Shown in pieces: positions 51,196 to 60,937 of a stretch of DNA of 64,000 nt (position 1 is the stretch's first letter; every line of letters begins with the position of its first letter). Position numbers and translations under genes: made by a program. The stretch comes from Prevotella merdae. Its GTDB lineage: Bacteria > Bacteroidota > Bacteroidia > Bacteroidales > Bacteroidaceae. The stretch covers positions 138,336 to 202,335 of the forward strand of contig NZ_LT985326.1 in the NCBI RefSeq assembly GCF_900290275.1. Direction: 5' to 3'. The notes beneath the pieces are model-generated. The model did no database searches, was not told where the DNA came from, and saw nothing but the letters and a program-made list of their open reading frames with translations.

Positions 51196-53631
51196 TTATA
51201 CGTTAGCTATTGACATAATATTGGCAAACACGCCGGCAGCAGTAACACTGGCACCAGCTCCGTAGCCTTGGATAAGCATTGGGAACTCGCGGTAACGCTC
51301 GGTTGTTAGAGACACAACATTATTGCTGCCTTCAAGGTTGTAGAACGGATGTGCTTGTCCAACTTCCTTCAAGGCCACAGAAGTCTTGCCATGGTCGAAT
51401 GTGGCTACAAATCGCCAGCGCTTGCCTTCTGCCTCAAGTTGTTTGCGACGAGCCTCAAAGTCGGCATCAAGACTTGGCAGTTTCTGCCAGAAGTCGTCTA
51501 TGCTACCTTCAAAGAACGAGTCGGGTATAAATAGATGTTTCTCCACATCTGCCTTCTCCACCTTATAGCCTGCCTCTCTTGATAGGATTACAAGTTTGCG
51601 TATAACGTCCTTGCCACTAAGGTCGATACGTGGATCGGGCTCGCTGTAGCCTTGCTCCTTGGCACGGCGCACTGCCTCTGAGAAAGGCACATCAGCAGAT
51701 ATCTCGTTAAATATAAAGTTGAGCGTGCCGCTAAGCACAGCCTCAATCTTAAGTATTACGTCACCCGAATTGCGCAAGTCGTTTATGGTGCCAATGATAG
51801 GTAGTCCGGCTCCCACATTGGTCTCATAACGGAACTTGACACCACGCGCAAGGGCAGTTTCCTTAAGTTTAATATAATTGTCGTACGACGACGATGCAGC
51901 TATCTTGTTGGCGGCAATGACAGATGTATTATGTTCGATAAGCGATTGGTACAATGCAGCCACATCCTTACTTGCCGTACAATCCACAAACACGCTGTTG
52001 AAGATGTTCATCTTTATAATCTCGTCTTTCAACAGTTGGTCGTTGCATGCCGGAGCCTTCTCAAGCTCTTCGCGATAGGTTGCAAGATCGATGCCGTCGC
52101 GATTGAATATGGCCTTCTTCGACGACGCTATGCCCACAACGTTCAGCTTAAGTCGTTTGGTACGCTTAAGTTCCTCGTACTGATCGTGTATCTGCTCAAG
52201 AAGTTGTCCGCCCACTGTTCCTACACCGCAGACAAAGAGGTTTAGTACCTTGTATTCTGAAAGGAAGAACGAGTCGTGCAACACATTCAATGCCTTGCGC
52301 AGATAGGTGCAGTCTACTACAAACGAGATATTGGTCTCGGATGCACCTTGTGCACAGGCAATAACGCTAATGCCGCTTCGGCCCAATGTGCCAAACAATT
52401 TACCGGCAATGCCAGGTGTATGCTTCATGTTCTCGCCTACGATGGCGATGGTGGCAAGTCCACTCTCGGCGTGCATAGGGAACATGGCACCAGTCTCTAT
52501 CTCCTTGGCAAATTCGCTGTTAAGAACATCTACGGCAGCCTTGGCATCCTGATCGCGCACACCTATAGATGTAGAGTTCTCCGAAGAAGCCTGCGACACC
52601 ATAAACACGCTTATGCCATTGTCGGCCAAGGCTGTAAAGATGCGTCGGTTTACACCAATGACACCCACCATCGACAAACCCGTTACTGTTATAAGCGTAG
52701 TGCCGTTGATGCTCGATATACCCTTGATTGGCTTAGAGTCGTTGTCTATCTGTGCCTTGATAATAGTTCCCTCTGCTTCGGGATTGAATGTGTTCTTAAC
52801 ACGAATTGGAATATTCTTTACGCATACAGGATATATCGTTGGCGGATAAATAACCTTTGCACCAAAGTTGCAAAGCTCCATTGCCTCGATATAACTAAGC
52901 TCGTTTATAGTATAAGCGGTCTTTATTACACGCGGGTCGGCTGTCATAAAGCCATCGACATCGGTCCATATCTCGAGTATGTCGGCATCGAGGGCAGCTG
53001 CAATAATAGCAGCGGTATAGTCGGAACCACCACGTCCAAGATTGGTTGTCTCATTAGAGTCGCGGTCCATACTTATAAAACCAGGAACAAGAGATACGCG
53101 TGGTAGGTCGCTGAATGTACGACGTACCAGACGATTGGTAAGTTCGGAGTCAAGAATGTTCTTGTGATTCTTCTGCACTGTCTTTATAAAATCGCGCGAG
53201 TCGAACCACTTAGCTCCTTGCACAAGTGTGGCTACAATATTTGAGCTAAGACGCTCGCCATAGCTTACGATAGCATCCTGTGTCTTGTTGGAAAGGTCGT
53301 GGATGAGGTAGACGCCGAAATAGATAGAGCGCAACTGCTCGAACAGCGAGTCTACAATATTAAACAGTTTCTCACGCTTGCGTGTATCGGTAATGATGGT
53401 ATCTATCATCTTGTGGTGGCGGTCTACCATAGCCTGAAACTCGTCTTTCCACGCATCGTCACCTTTAAGGGCAAGTTGGGATGTGGCAAGGAGCTTGTCG
53501 GTAATGCCTCCAAGGGCGCTAACCACCACAATTACTGGCTGTTTTTCTGCCTGTTTCTCTACAATAGCCTTGAGACTAAGAATGCTCTCCACGGAACCTA
53601 CCGAGGTTCCGCCAAACTTTAATACTTTCAT
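51196..53631 (-). CDS. thrA: Bifunctional aspartate kinase / homoserine dehydrogenase I
   Basis: 811 residues. Aspartokinase domain 1-290 ('MKVLKFGGTSVGSVESILSL'), two ACT-type regulatory regions (about 310-455, 'LSMVGVIGVNRRIFTALADN', 'VGENMKHTPGIAGKLFGTLG'), then homoserine dehydrogenase 465-811 with 'LFVCGVGTVGGQLLEQI' (NADP site) and 'YETNVGAGLPIIGTINDL'. Catalyses the first and third steps to threonine; probably inhibited by threonine via the ACT region. First gene after a structured leader. Confidence 0.97.
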   Translation of the reverse strand: MKVLKFGGTSVGSVESILSLKAIVEKQAEKQPVIVVVSALGGITDKLLATSQLALKGDDAWKDEFQAMVDRHHKMIDTIITDTRKREKLFNIVDSLFEQLRSIYFGVYLIHDLSNKTQDAIVSYGERLSSNIVATLVQGAKWFDSRDFIKTVQKNHKNILDSELTNRLVRRTFSDLPRVSLVPGFISMDRDSNETTNLGRGGSDYTAAIIAAALDADILEIWTDVDGFMTADPRVIKTAYTINELSYIEAMELCNFGAKVIYPPTIYPVCVKNIPIRVKNTFNPEAEGTIIKAQIDNDSKPIKGISSINGTTLITVTGLSMVGVIGVNRRIFTALADNGISVFMVSQASSENSTSIGVRDQDAKAAVDVLNSEFAKEIETGAMFPMHAESGLATIAIVGENMKHTPGIAGKLFGTLGRSGISVIACAQGASETNISFVVDCTYLRKALNVLHDSFFLSEYKVLNLFVCGVGTVGGQLLEQIHDQYEELKRTKRLKLNVVGIASSKKAIFNRDGIDLATYREELEKAPACNDQLLKDEIIKMNIFNSVFVDCTASKDVAALYQSLIEHNTSVIAANKIAASSSYDNYIKLKETALARGVKFRYETNVGAGLPIIGTINDLRNSGDVILKIEAVLSGTLNFIFNEISADVPFSEAVRRAKEQGYSEPDPRIDLSGKDVIRKLVILSREAGYKVEKADVEKHLFIPDSFFEGSIDDFWQKLPSLDADFEARRKQLEAEGKRWRFVATFDHGKTSVALKEVGQAHPFYNLEGSNNVVSLTTERYREFPMLIQGYGAGASVTAAGVFANIMSIANV

Positions 53632-53830
53632 TTTCTTCTTGTTCTTTGGTTAATGCCTCCATACAAAGGAGGCTGATTGTGTTTCGATGCCTAAGCTTGT
53701 CTACGCAGCGAGACTGGCTTCTGTCCCAATCCTCAATACGAGAGAGGTATGAGCAAGACACCTTTGTCTGCTTAGCTTACTGCGCGACAGTGGGGCGTGT
53801 GGCACCGTGTCGTAACATTAAGTTTAATAA
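53632..53830 (-). promoter_or_regulatory. Long, structured thrA leader
   Basis: About 200 nt between the promoter box and thrA. Visible elements: gcctcc-tttgtat-ggaggc hairpin (53653-53675 region) near the start codon, gctaagc/gcttaggc pairing, and gaggattg.../caatc..cctc. No Thr/Ile codon run and no riboswitch class I recognise. The region 53641-53820 is GC-richer than its flanks. Confidence 0.5.
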
Positions 53831-53838
53831 AGTGTCGG

Positions 53839-53846
53839 CAAATTTA
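53839..53846 (-). promoter_or_regulatory. -7 box TAAATTTG of thrA
   Basis: Minus-strand TAnnTTTG match. Confidence 0.6.
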
Positions 53847-53961
53847 CGAAAAATAAATGTTATAGCAACTAAAAAGACAAGAAAAATGACAATTTCTTAC
53901 AAAACAAGAAAGCAAAACTATCAATAGTAGCAAATAGGAACGAAGGATAAAAGTAATTTGA

Positions 53962-53987
53962 GTGGTACAGTTATTAGGCCGTACCAC
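53962..53987. repeat. Hairpin of the gtaggagg family, after the TenI-like gene
   Basis: gtggtac (53962-53968) pairs with gtaccac (53981-53987); the flank ttgagtggtac is shared with the copy at 62452. Probably terminates the thi run. No gene between here and thrA's leader. Confidence 0.6.
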
Positions 53988-53993
53988 CTGTTG

Positions 53994-54587
53994 TCAGCCT
54001 TTAAGCAAATGGCTTAAAAGGTCTAAATAATTGTCCACATCCTTGTCGTCGATGCGGTTCCATATGTCGCCCAAGAAGGCTGCGCCACCAAAATGCCACT
54101 CTTTTAAGGCTTGTATATGACTGGCGTCTATGCCTCCCAATGCTATCACCTTATTGTCTATAATCTTATTGGCAGCTGCGTCGTTCAGCATTTCGGGTGT
54201 GAAGGCGGCTCCATAGCCTTCCTTGGATATACTGTCGAATATAGGACTAAGGAACATATAATTCATCCTTGGCTTGTTGTGCACCACTTCCTTCAAACTG
54301 TGACACGAGCATGATATGCTCTTATTGAAGCCTTCGGGGGCTTGCGGACAGCGGTGGTTGAGGTGTATGCCATGCAGACGGTAAGTGCTTGCCAACTCAA
54401 AATGGCTGTGCAACACTATACGGTTGTGCCACTCCTGAGGTATTTTGTCAAGCAACTGGCTGCATTCCTCTATGCTTGCACCTGGCTTACGAAGGTGAAG
54501 AAGGTCTACACCATGGGCAAATAGCCGGGGTATGAGGTGTGCCTCGCCTTGCAGAAACTTTGGAGAGGTTATAACAATCCATTTCAT
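53994..54587 (-). CDS. TenI/ThiE-like protein
   Basis: 197 residues, TIM-barrel of the thiamine phosphate synthase superfamily: 'GVDLLHLRKPGASIEECSQL', 'RIVLHSHFELASTYRLHGIH', 'FLSPIFDSISKEGYGAAFTP' and 'VIALGGIDASHIQALKEWHF'. It lacks some ThiE substrate residues (weaker phosphate-binding block), so TenI-type thiazole aromatase or a diverged ThiE. Placed behind thiE in a thiD-thiE-tenI run. Confidence 0.78.
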   Translation of the reverse strand: MKWIVITSPKFLQGEAHLIPRLFAHGVDLLHLRKPGASIEECSQLLDKIPQEWHNRIVLHSHFELASTYRLHGIHLNHRCPQAPEGFNKSISCSCHSLKEVVHNKPRMNYMFLSPIFDSISKEGYGAAFTPEMLNDAAANKIIDNKVIALGGIDASHIQALKEWHFGGAAFLGDIWNRIDDKDVDNYLDLLSHLLKG

Positions 54588-54615
54588 ACAATCAAGTTTT
54601 GTCTTAATATAAACA

Positions 54616-55230
54616 TTACAACAAGCTGTCTATAAAGCGTTTCATCTCTTCCATCGGATTCTCGGCATTAAGTATAGCGCCACTAACAGCTATGCCACTA
54701 ACGCCTGTTGCCATTACATCCTTTATATCGGGCTGCAAGATGCCGCCAATGGCTACAACGGGGATGTTGATGTCATGCGCCTTCATCTTACTGATAATGT
54801 GTCGATAGCCATCAAGTCCCAATACCGGAGACAGATTCTTCTTGGTTGTTGTAAATCGATAGGGTCCACAACCTATATAGTTGGCACCTTGACGCCACAA
54901 GCGTTCTACATCCTCAAAGGTGTTTGCCGTGCCTCCTATTATGCGGTTTGCACCAAGCTGGTTGCGTGCCTCGTCCACTGGCATATCATTCTTGCCTAAG
55001 TGCACACCGTCGGCACCAGTAATTCCTACCCATTCTACATGGTCGTCAAGAATAAATGTGGCGCCATACTCCTTGCACATAGCACCAATCTGCTTGGCAG
55101 CCAATAAGAAGTCGACTTCTTGGGCATCCTTCATTCTCAACTGAATCCATCGGCATCCGCCCTCAAGAGCAAGACGTGCGCCTTCCACATAATCGTAACG
55201 TGTATTTGAGTGTGTTATGAATTGTATCAT
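54616..55230 (-). CDS. thiE: Thiamine-phosphate synthase
   Basis: 204 residues: 'GCRWIQLRMKDAQEVDFLLA', 'ATFILDDHVEWVGITGADGV', 'VHLGKNDMPVDEAR', 'NYIGCGPYRFTTTKKN' and 'VVAIGGILQPDIKDVMATGV', the ThiE signature blocks. Joins HMP-PP and thiazole phosphate. Overlaps thiD by 4 nt (ATGA), so translation is coupled. Confidence 0.93.
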   Translation of the reverse strand: MIQFITHSNTRYDYVEGARLALEGGCRWIQLRMKDAQEVDFLLAAKQIGAMCKEYGATFILDDHVEWVGITGADGVHLGKNDMPVDEARNQLGANRIIGGTANTFEDVERLWRQGANYIGCGPYRFTTTKKNLSPVLGLDGYRHIISKMKAHDINIPVVAIGGILQPDIKDVMATGVSGIAVSGAILNAENPMEEMKRFIDSLL

Positions 55231-56042
55231 CTTATTATCAATTTCTCAGGATTAAACAAATGGTCAACAGGACCGTGTCCCTCGCCTATATTCACATCCT
55301 TTCCGGCTACAAGAGCCATAGAAAGATATGTCTTGGCTTTTGCCACAGCTTGTGGCATATCTTCGCCACGTGCCATAAAAGAGGCTATTGCCGAGGATAG
55401 AGTGCAACCAGTGCCATGTGTATTGCGTGTATGTATGGTTTCGTGCACATACTGGTGCGTTTCGCCGTTATTAATATACAGTCGGTCTATCTTCTTGTTT
55501 CCCTCAAGATGTCCTCCCTTTATCAGCACAGCCTTACATCCCATGTCGAGTATGTTATGTGCGGCACGGTCCATATCGTCCATACTGTTTATCTTGATGT
55601 TTGACAGAACCTCGGCTTCGGGCACATTTGGTGTAAGCAATGTAGCCATTGGCAACAACATACGGCAGAATATGTCTAAGGCTTCGGGCTGCATAAGCAT
55701 TGATCCACTGGTAGACACCATTACTGGATCAATAACCATTATGCCCGGCTTGCTCTCTTGCAGAGTATTGGCTATTGACTTTATTGTTGCCACATCGTTT
55801 ACCATTCCTATCTTCACCGCCTCAGGCTTGATGTCGTCCATTACAGCCTTTATCTGTCCCGATACAATATCGGGCTTAATAGACTGAATGGCTTTCACCC
55901 CCATAGTGTTCTGCACGGTTATCGATGTTATTGCCGATGCCGCATAAACACCTAAGGCAGACATCGTCTTGATGTCTGCCTGCACTCCGGCTCCGCCACA
56001 ACTGTCCGAACCGGCTATTGTCAATACTGCAATATACTTCAT
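55227..56042 (-). CDS. thiD: Hydroxymethylpyrimidine (phosphate) kinase
   Basis: 271 residues, ribokinase fold: 'VLTIAGSDSCGGAGVQADIK' (4-23), 'VMVSTSGSMLMQPEALDIFC', 'TLLTPNVPEAEVL' and 'RNTHGTGCTLSSAIASFMAR' with the catalytic Asp/GTGC anion hole. Phosphorylates HMP and HMP-P for thiamine synthesis. Starts 5 nt after the PAP2 gene ends; no TPP riboswitch is possible in that gap. Confidence 0.95.
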   Translation of the reverse strand: MKYIAVLTIAGSDSCGGAGVQADIKTMSALGVYAASAITSITVQNTMGVKAIQSIKPDIVSGQIKAVMDDIKPEAVKIGMVNDVATIKSIANTLQESKPGIMVIDPVMVSTSGSMLMQPEALDIFCRMLLPMATLLTPNVPEAEVLSNIKINSMDDMDRAAHNILDMGCKAVLIKGGHLEGNKKIDRLYINNGETHQYVHETIHTRNTHGTGCTLSSAIASFMARGEDMPQAVAKAKTYLSMALVAGKDVNIGEGHGPVDHLFNPEKLIIR

Positions 56043-56047
56043 TATTG

Positions 56048-56878
56048 TTAGGATATCTTTGCAATATATTTCTTCAACACATTGCCCACAGCTGCATTGC
56101 GCAGTATGCAGCCCTCAAGCACCACTACCCCAATAATGGCTGTAAGTATACCGAGCAATACGTCTATAATATAATGATGTGTGCTGTAGACAGCTGTCCA
56201 CCATATACCCATACAGATGAAGGCAAAAACGGCGATGGTAAGTTTATGCTCGCGCGCCTTTACGGCATATATGGTAGCTACAAGCATGTAGGCTGCATGC
56301 AGCGACGGAACTGCAGCAAACACATTGCTGTTGTTGCCGTAAATAGACTTGAACACTGGAATGCCAAGCAACTGGTCGAATCTACCTAAGCCTGCTACAT
56401 TGCCTGGGGTATTAAGCACAGGCTCAAAACCATAGTTAAGGGCATACCAAGGTGGCGCTGCCGGATGTATATAATATCCACAGAAGCCTACAAGGTTGAC
56501 AAAGAGGAAGGCAAACGAGAAGCGAAGATACATCTCGCGCTTGCCCTTAAGGTACAACCAAATGGCATAACCCAACGGCACCGGTACCCAACATAGATAG
56601 AACACGCCTGCCATAAAGTCGGCAACGGCACAGTTGTGCATGTTGAACCATTCGCCTGGTATAACTGTTCCCGATGTTGTGGCTATTCCAAACAGCGAGC
56701 GTTCGGCCTCAAATAGTCCTCTAACATCAATGGGATTTACCTTGTAGTTGGGATAAAAGCGCATAGAGTCGTAGCTCACGGCAAAGAGAAGCCACGGCAA
56801 CAGAGCCAATGCCACCTTGCGTGTAGGACGCAAGACCACAAGGAGCAACCAGAATAATATAATGTAAATGCTGAACAT
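56048..56878 (-). CDS. PAP2-superfamily membrane enzyme, inositol-phosphorylceramide-synthase-like
   Basis: 276 residues, about six membrane helices. PAP2 motifs: 'HPAAPPWYALNYGF' (C1-like), 'AAVPSLHAAYMLVATIYAVK' (C2) and 'WTAVYSTHHYIIDVLLGILT' (C3). The HPA.PPW block is the AUR1/IPC-synthase hallmark. With a CDP-alcohol phosphotransferase directly upstream, this resembles the inositol-lipid genes of Bacteroides, where such an enzyme makes inositol phosphorylceramide; a phosphatase role is the alternative. Confidence 0.8.
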   Translation of the reverse strand: MFSIYIILFWLLLVVLRPTRKVALALLPWLLFAVSYDSMRFYPNYKVNPIDVRGLFEAERSLFGIATTSGTVIPGEWFNMHNCAVADFMAGVFYLCWVPVPLGYAIWLYLKGKREMYLRFSFAFLFVNLVGFCGYYIHPAAPPWYALNYGFEPVLNTPGNVAGLGRFDQLLGIPVFKSIYGNNSNVFAAVPSLHAAYMLVATIYAVKAREHKLTIAVFAFICMGIWWTAVYSTHHYIIDVLLGILTAIIGVVVLEGCILRNAAVGNVLKKYIAKIS

Positions 56879-56915
56879 TTTATATCAAATAGATTTTCTA
56901 TTGCCTACAACTGGC

Positions 56916-57569
56916 TTAGGCTTTCTTGCCGTCGCGCTTGTTCAACTCCTTATAACAATGTGCCACACGCCAAAAGGCAGTGATATTGGCAAGCACAGCG
57001 ATGATAATCATAGGTACTACAAGCACCCATACATTGCTGCACACGCCGCAGAATATTGCACCTATGGCTGTAACAACTACACGCTCAGGGCGCTGCATTA
57101 GTCCAACCTTGCATTCTATATCCAGACCTTCGGCACGCGCACGCACATAACTTACCATTACCGAGCCTACCATAGCTACAAAGGTAACGATGCCTGCCCA
57201 TTCCCATCCTTCTATGCTAAGCAAGAAGTAGCATATGCCAAAGAGGGTGCAAAGCTCGCTGTATCGGTCGAGTGTCGAGTCCCACAATGCTCCAAATGTA
57301 GACGACATATTGCCCATACGTGCCAATCTACCGTCCATCATATCAAACAATCCGGCAAAGAGGATTACACCTCCACCCCATCCTATCCATGCCATTGCCT
57401 CTTCTGAAGGCAGTTCGGCTGCATAAATAAACATTGCTGTTGCCACAACATTAAGCAAGAAACCCGTTGTTGTAATGAAGTTGGGAGTGATGCCTATCTT
57501 TATCATTCCCTTAATCAGAGGGTTGATGATGACATATATCACCTTCTGTAAAAAATCCCTATAATTCAT
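56916..57569 (-). CDS. CDP-alcohol phosphotransferase, probable phosphatidylinositol-phosphate synthase type
   Basis: 217 residues, six helices. Complete CDP-OH motif: DMMDGRLAR...G...D...D ('[20 protein letters not shown]' then ALWDSTLDR), at about 75-102. It joins a CDP-diacylglycerol to an alcohol. Pairing with an IPC-synthase-like gene points to inositol phosphate as the alcohol; other alcohols cannot be excluded. No inositol-phosphate synthase gene lies in the window. Confidence 0.85.
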   Translation of the reverse strand: MNYRDFLQKVIYVIINPLIKGMIKIGITPNFITTTGFLLNVVATAMFIYAAELPSEEAMAWIGWGGGVILFAGLFDMMDGRLARMGNMSSTFGALWDSTLDRYSELCTLFGICYFLLSIEGWEWAGIVTFVAMVGSVMVSYVRARAEGLDIECKVGLMQRPERVVVTAIGAIFCGVCSNVWVLVVPMIIIAVLANITAFWRVAHCYKELNKRDGKKA

Positions 57570-57640
57570 ATTCTTTAATTTATTTTGTTTCTTTTATTGG
57601 TTGACTATGCTTTGCCATCGTCGGTGGCAGATATCAAGCA

Positions 57641-58054
57641 TTATTGCCCGCACGACCTTCCATAATGGAACACAAAGGTGCGCTGCATCTGATAATTCCA
57701 CAGCACAGCTACCAGCACAGCCACAATGGTCTTTGATATGATGTAATTCATACCCGTCAGTTCGGTTAGCCGCCATGTGCCTAAGGTGTTGAAGGCTATG
57801 CTGCCTATCCACACAAACACATAGCGCAACGCCACGTACTTCTTCTTAAGCCCTATTGCATGAAAAACCCAACGGTAGTTGATGCCACAATTGACAAGTC
57901 CACCGCTGAAGGCTCCCAACAATGTGGCATAAGCATACCACATACCCAGCACATTAGCAAGCAACAGCGTTATACCGAAGTCTACGCATGATGCTACCCA
58001 TGCCGAACATTGGGCTTTGGCAAACGTGGCAATAGTATTCTTAAGATTGCCCAT
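57641..58054 (-). CDS. GtrA-family membrane protein
   Basis: 137 residues with four membrane helices (about 14-35, 40-58, 77-95, 107-127) and the GtrA ends 'GLVNCGINYRWVF' and 'NYQMQRTFVFH'. GtrA proteins are thought to flip or assist transfer of polyprenyl-linked sugars. First gene of the lipid/thiamine run; also seen near inositol-lipid genes. 71 nt before the CDP-alcohol gene. Confidence 0.88.
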   Translation of the reverse strand: MGNLKNTIATFAKAQCSAWVASCVDFGITLLLANVLGMWYAYATLLGAFSGGLVNCGINYRWVFHAIGLKKKYVALRYVFVWIGSIAFNTLGTWRLTELTGMNYIISKTIVAVLVAVLWNYQMQRTFVFHYGRSCGQ

Positions 58055-58170
58055 CGCACGTTATGTCTGTAAAATATAATTGTTTTGTTACTATATATAA
58101 TAATGTAGAAAATGGGGACTATACCTCTTTTAAACCTTACTTATTAGGCACTCATCCCCTACTAAGGATG

Positions 58171-58178
58171 CAAAATTA
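58171..58178 (-). promoter_or_regulatory. -7 box TAATTTTG of the GtrA operon
   Basis: Minus-strand match 116 nt upstream of the GtrA ATG. Confidence 0.5.
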
Positions 58179-58232
58179 TAGAAAAATATTTAAATGCGAA
58201 AAGTTTTCTATCCTTTTTTCATTTATTATATA

Positions 58233-58240
58233 TAACTTTG
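58233..58240 (+). promoter_or_regulatory. -7 box TAACTTTG of the DUF5686 gene
   Basis: Exact match 36 nt before the GTG start at 58277. Confidence 0.6.
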
Positions 58241-58276
58241 CAGTAGAAATCTAAAAGGATAAATAGTTAATTACAG

Positions 58277-60844
58277 GTGAAAAGGTATTTTGGTATTACA
58301 TTGCTGCTATTGTTGTTGACAACCGTAGTAAGCGCACAACAAATTACAGGTGAGATATACGATAGTGATGGCTATCCCATCCCATTGGCAAGTGCTATAT
58401 ACAAGGGGCACCATGTGGCCGAAGCAAGCGATATTAACGGCAAGTTCTCTATTGCACGTCATAACGGATGGGAACTAACGTTCAGTTCGGTAGGCTTCCA
58501 ACCGCAAACTATAAAGGTTAGCTCAAGCACACCATCGCACCTAAAGATTGTGCTTAAGGAAGACTCACGCTCGCTTGGCGAGGTGGTTATCAAACAGAAG
58601 CGCGAACGTTATTCGCGCAAGAACAATCCGGCAGTGGAGCTTATGAAGCGTGTCATTGCCGCCAAGAAACGTACCCATCTCGAAAACAACGACTATTATC
58701 AGTATAACAAGTACCAAAAGATTTCGTTTGCCCTTAACGACATCAAGCCCGAAGACCTTACTACGGGCCGATTTAAGAACAAGTCGTATGTTAAGGACCA
58801 GATAGAGACTTCGCCATACAACGGCAAGCTTATACTTCCAGTGTCGGTAGACGAAACTGTTACTCAGCACATCTACCGCAAGAACCCTAAGGAGGAGAAA
58901 GACATTATTAAAGGTCAGCGCCAAGAGGGTGTTAACAACTTGCTTCAGACTGGCGAGATTCTTAATACCATGCTTAAGGAGGTTTTCACCGATGTTGATA
59001 TCTACGACGACCACATGCGCCTTATGCAGTATCAGTTTGTATCGCCTATAGGCGAGACCGCTATCTCGTTCTATCGCTATTACATCCAGGATACAGTGTA
59101 TGTAAACCACGACTTGTGCTATCATCTTGAGTTTATACCTAACAACCAGCAGGACTTTGGATTCCGTGGCGAGCTGTTTGTGCTTGCCGACTCTACACTT
59201 CATGTCAAGAAGTGCACATTCACCTTGCCTAAGCGCACAGATGTGAACTTTGTTGAGGATATGAAGATTACACAAGAGTACACCAAGTTGCCTAACGGCG
59301 AATGGGCTCTTTCGGTGGATGATCTTACTGCTGAGCTTAAGGTAAACAAGTTCCTTGGTGGGGTTCTTGTTACCAAAACTACACGATACGACGACTATGC
59401 CTTCGACGATTTGCCTAAGAAACTGTTTAAGGGCAAAGCTAAAGTAAAGCATGAGGCTGATGCTATGGTGCGCGACGAGGCTTTTTGGAATCAATATCGT
59501 GCAGTGGAACTTACTAAGGGCGAATCGTCGATGAATGCCTTTATACACCGCATCGAACAGTCGAAGAACTTTAAATGGATTATATTCGGACTGCGTGCCT
59601 TGCTCGAAAACTATGTTGAGACGGGCTCTATGCGAACAAAGTCGAAGTTCGATTTTGGTCCGGTTAACACCATTATATCTTCCAACTTTGTCGACAAGTA
59701 TCGTCTGCGTGTCAGTGGCCGTACTACAGCCAACCTCAACAAGCATCTCTTCTGGAAGGGATATTATGCCTATGGTACAGAGTCGCAAAAACACTATTAT
59801 GGCACGGAGATAACCTACTCGCTCAACAAGAAGAAGAATGTGCCGTTTGAGTTTCCACAGCGCAACATCACCTTCGAGACGGGATATGATGTTATGTCGC
59901 CTTCCGACAAGTTCCTCATACACAACAAGGATAACGTATTTATGTCGTTGCGCACACAGAAGGTAGAACAGATGTACTTCTACAACAGACAGAAGCTGTC
60001 GTTCGACTATGAAACCGACTGGGGATTCTCTATAAACACATCTGTAAAGGCAGAAAGCAACCGTCCAACTGGCGACCTTGTATTCAAGAAGATGCCTGGA
60101 GCAATAACTAATCCTACTGCCGACGGCAACGAATATGTAAACCGTATACGCACAACCGAATTCAAGATTGGATTGCGCTACTGCCCAGGACAGACATTTA
60201 TCAACACCAAGCAGCAACGCTGGCCGGTAAACCTCGACGCTCCTGAGTTTACGGTAAGCCATACAGTTGGCTTGAACAATGTGCTTGGCGGACAATACAA
60301 GCTCAACTTCACCGAAGCCGGAATATACAAACGCTTCTGGATGGGTAGCTGGGGATATATCGACACGCACATCAATGCGGGAGCACAGTGGAACAAGGTG
60401 CCTTTCCCATTGCTTTGCATGCCTCCAGTAAACCTTACCTACTTTGAGCTTGAGAACACTATGTCGATGATGAAGAACATGGAGTTCCTTAACGACCGCT
60501 ACTGCTATGGTTCTATATCGTGGGACCTAAACGGAAAAATATTAAACCGTATACCGCTGATACGCAAACTTAAGTGGCGTGAGTGGATTGGAGTAAAGGG
60601 TATGTGGAGCACACTTACCGACAAGAACAACCCAATGCTGGCACAGAACCAGAACGACCCATTGTTGTTCCAGTTCCCTGAAGGCACTAAGGTTATGGAC
60701 AAGAAGACACCATACTGGGAAATAGTAGTGGGTGTGCACAACATATTCAAGTTCTTTGCTATAGACTATGTTCGCCGTATGAACTATCACGGACCGGACA
60801 TCAAGGAAAACGGTATACGATTCGCCTTTATGGCGACATTCTAA
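58277..60844 (+). CDS. DUF5686 / CarboxypepD_reg outer-membrane protein
   Basis: 855 residues starting at a GTG (58277); no upstream ATG fits. Signal peptide (YFGITLLLLLLTTVVSA-Q), carboxypeptidase-regulatory-like domain 22-110 ('QITGEIYDSDGYPIPLASAI'), then the long DUF5686 region and a barrel-like C-terminus ending 'NGIRFAFMATF'. Predicted outer-membrane barrel; function of the family unknown. Strong terminator follows. The long open frame on the opposite strand is a shadow. Confidence 0.88.
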   Translation: MKRYFGITLLLLLLTTVVSAQQITGEIYDSDGYPIPLASAIYKGHHVAEASDINGKFSIARHNGWELTFSSVGFQPQTIKVSSSTPSHLKIVLKEDSRSLGEVVIKQKRERYSRKNNPAVELMKRVIAAKKRTHLENNDYYQYNKYQKISFALNDIKPEDLTTGRFKNKSYVKDQIETSPYNGKLILPVSVDETVTQHIYRKNPKEEKDIIKGQRQEGVNNLLQTGEILNTMLKEVFTDVDIYDDHMRLMQYQFVSPIGETAISFYRYYIQDTVYVNHDLCYHLEFIPNNQQDFGFRGELFVLADSTLHVKKCTFTLPKRTDVNFVEDMKITQEYTKLPNGEWALSVDDLTAELKVNKFLGGVLVTKTTRYDDYAFDDLPKKLFKGKAKVKHEADAMVRDEAFWNQYRAVELTKGESSMNAFIHRIEQSKNFKWIIFGLRALLENYVETGSMRTKSKFDFGPVNTIISSNFVDKYRLRVSGRTTANLNKHLFWKGYYAYGTESQKHYYGTEITYSLNKKKNVPFEFPQRNITFETGYDVMSPSDKFLIHNKDNVFMSLRTQKVEQMYFYNRQKLSFDYETDWGFSINTSVKAESNRPTGDLVFKKMPGAITNPTADGNEYVNRIRTTEFKIGLRYCPGQTFINTKQQRWPVNLDAPEFTVSHTVGLNNVLGGQYKLNFTEAGIYKRFWMGSWGYIDTHINAGAQWNKVPFPLLCMPPVNLTYFELENTMSMMKNMEFLNDRYCYGSISWDLNGKILNRIPLIRKLKWREWIGVKGMWSTLTDKNNPMLAQNQNDPLLFQFPEGTKVMDKKTPYWEIVVGVHNIFKFFAIDYVRRMNYHGPDIKENGIRFAFMATF

Positions 60845-60900
60845 GATATAGTGCAAATGCACTAAAACGACTAATTTCTAAACATCTATATTTACCTTTG

Positions 60901-60937
60901 AGGCTCATGGACCGGGATTGGTTCGTGAGCCTTTTTG
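60901..60937 (+). terminator. Intrinsic terminator of the DUF5686 gene
   Basis: aggctcatggacc pairs with ggttcgtgagcct, then Ts. Confidence 0.85.

Noticed and set aside
56043..56047. TPP riboswitch before thiD
   Set aside because: Only 5 nt separate thiD from the PAP2 gene, and no THI-box motif is seen upstream of the run.
58565..60370. 601-codon open frame on the minus strand
   Set aside because: Antisense shadow of the DUF5686 gene: no signal or domain, composition fits a reverse-complement frame.
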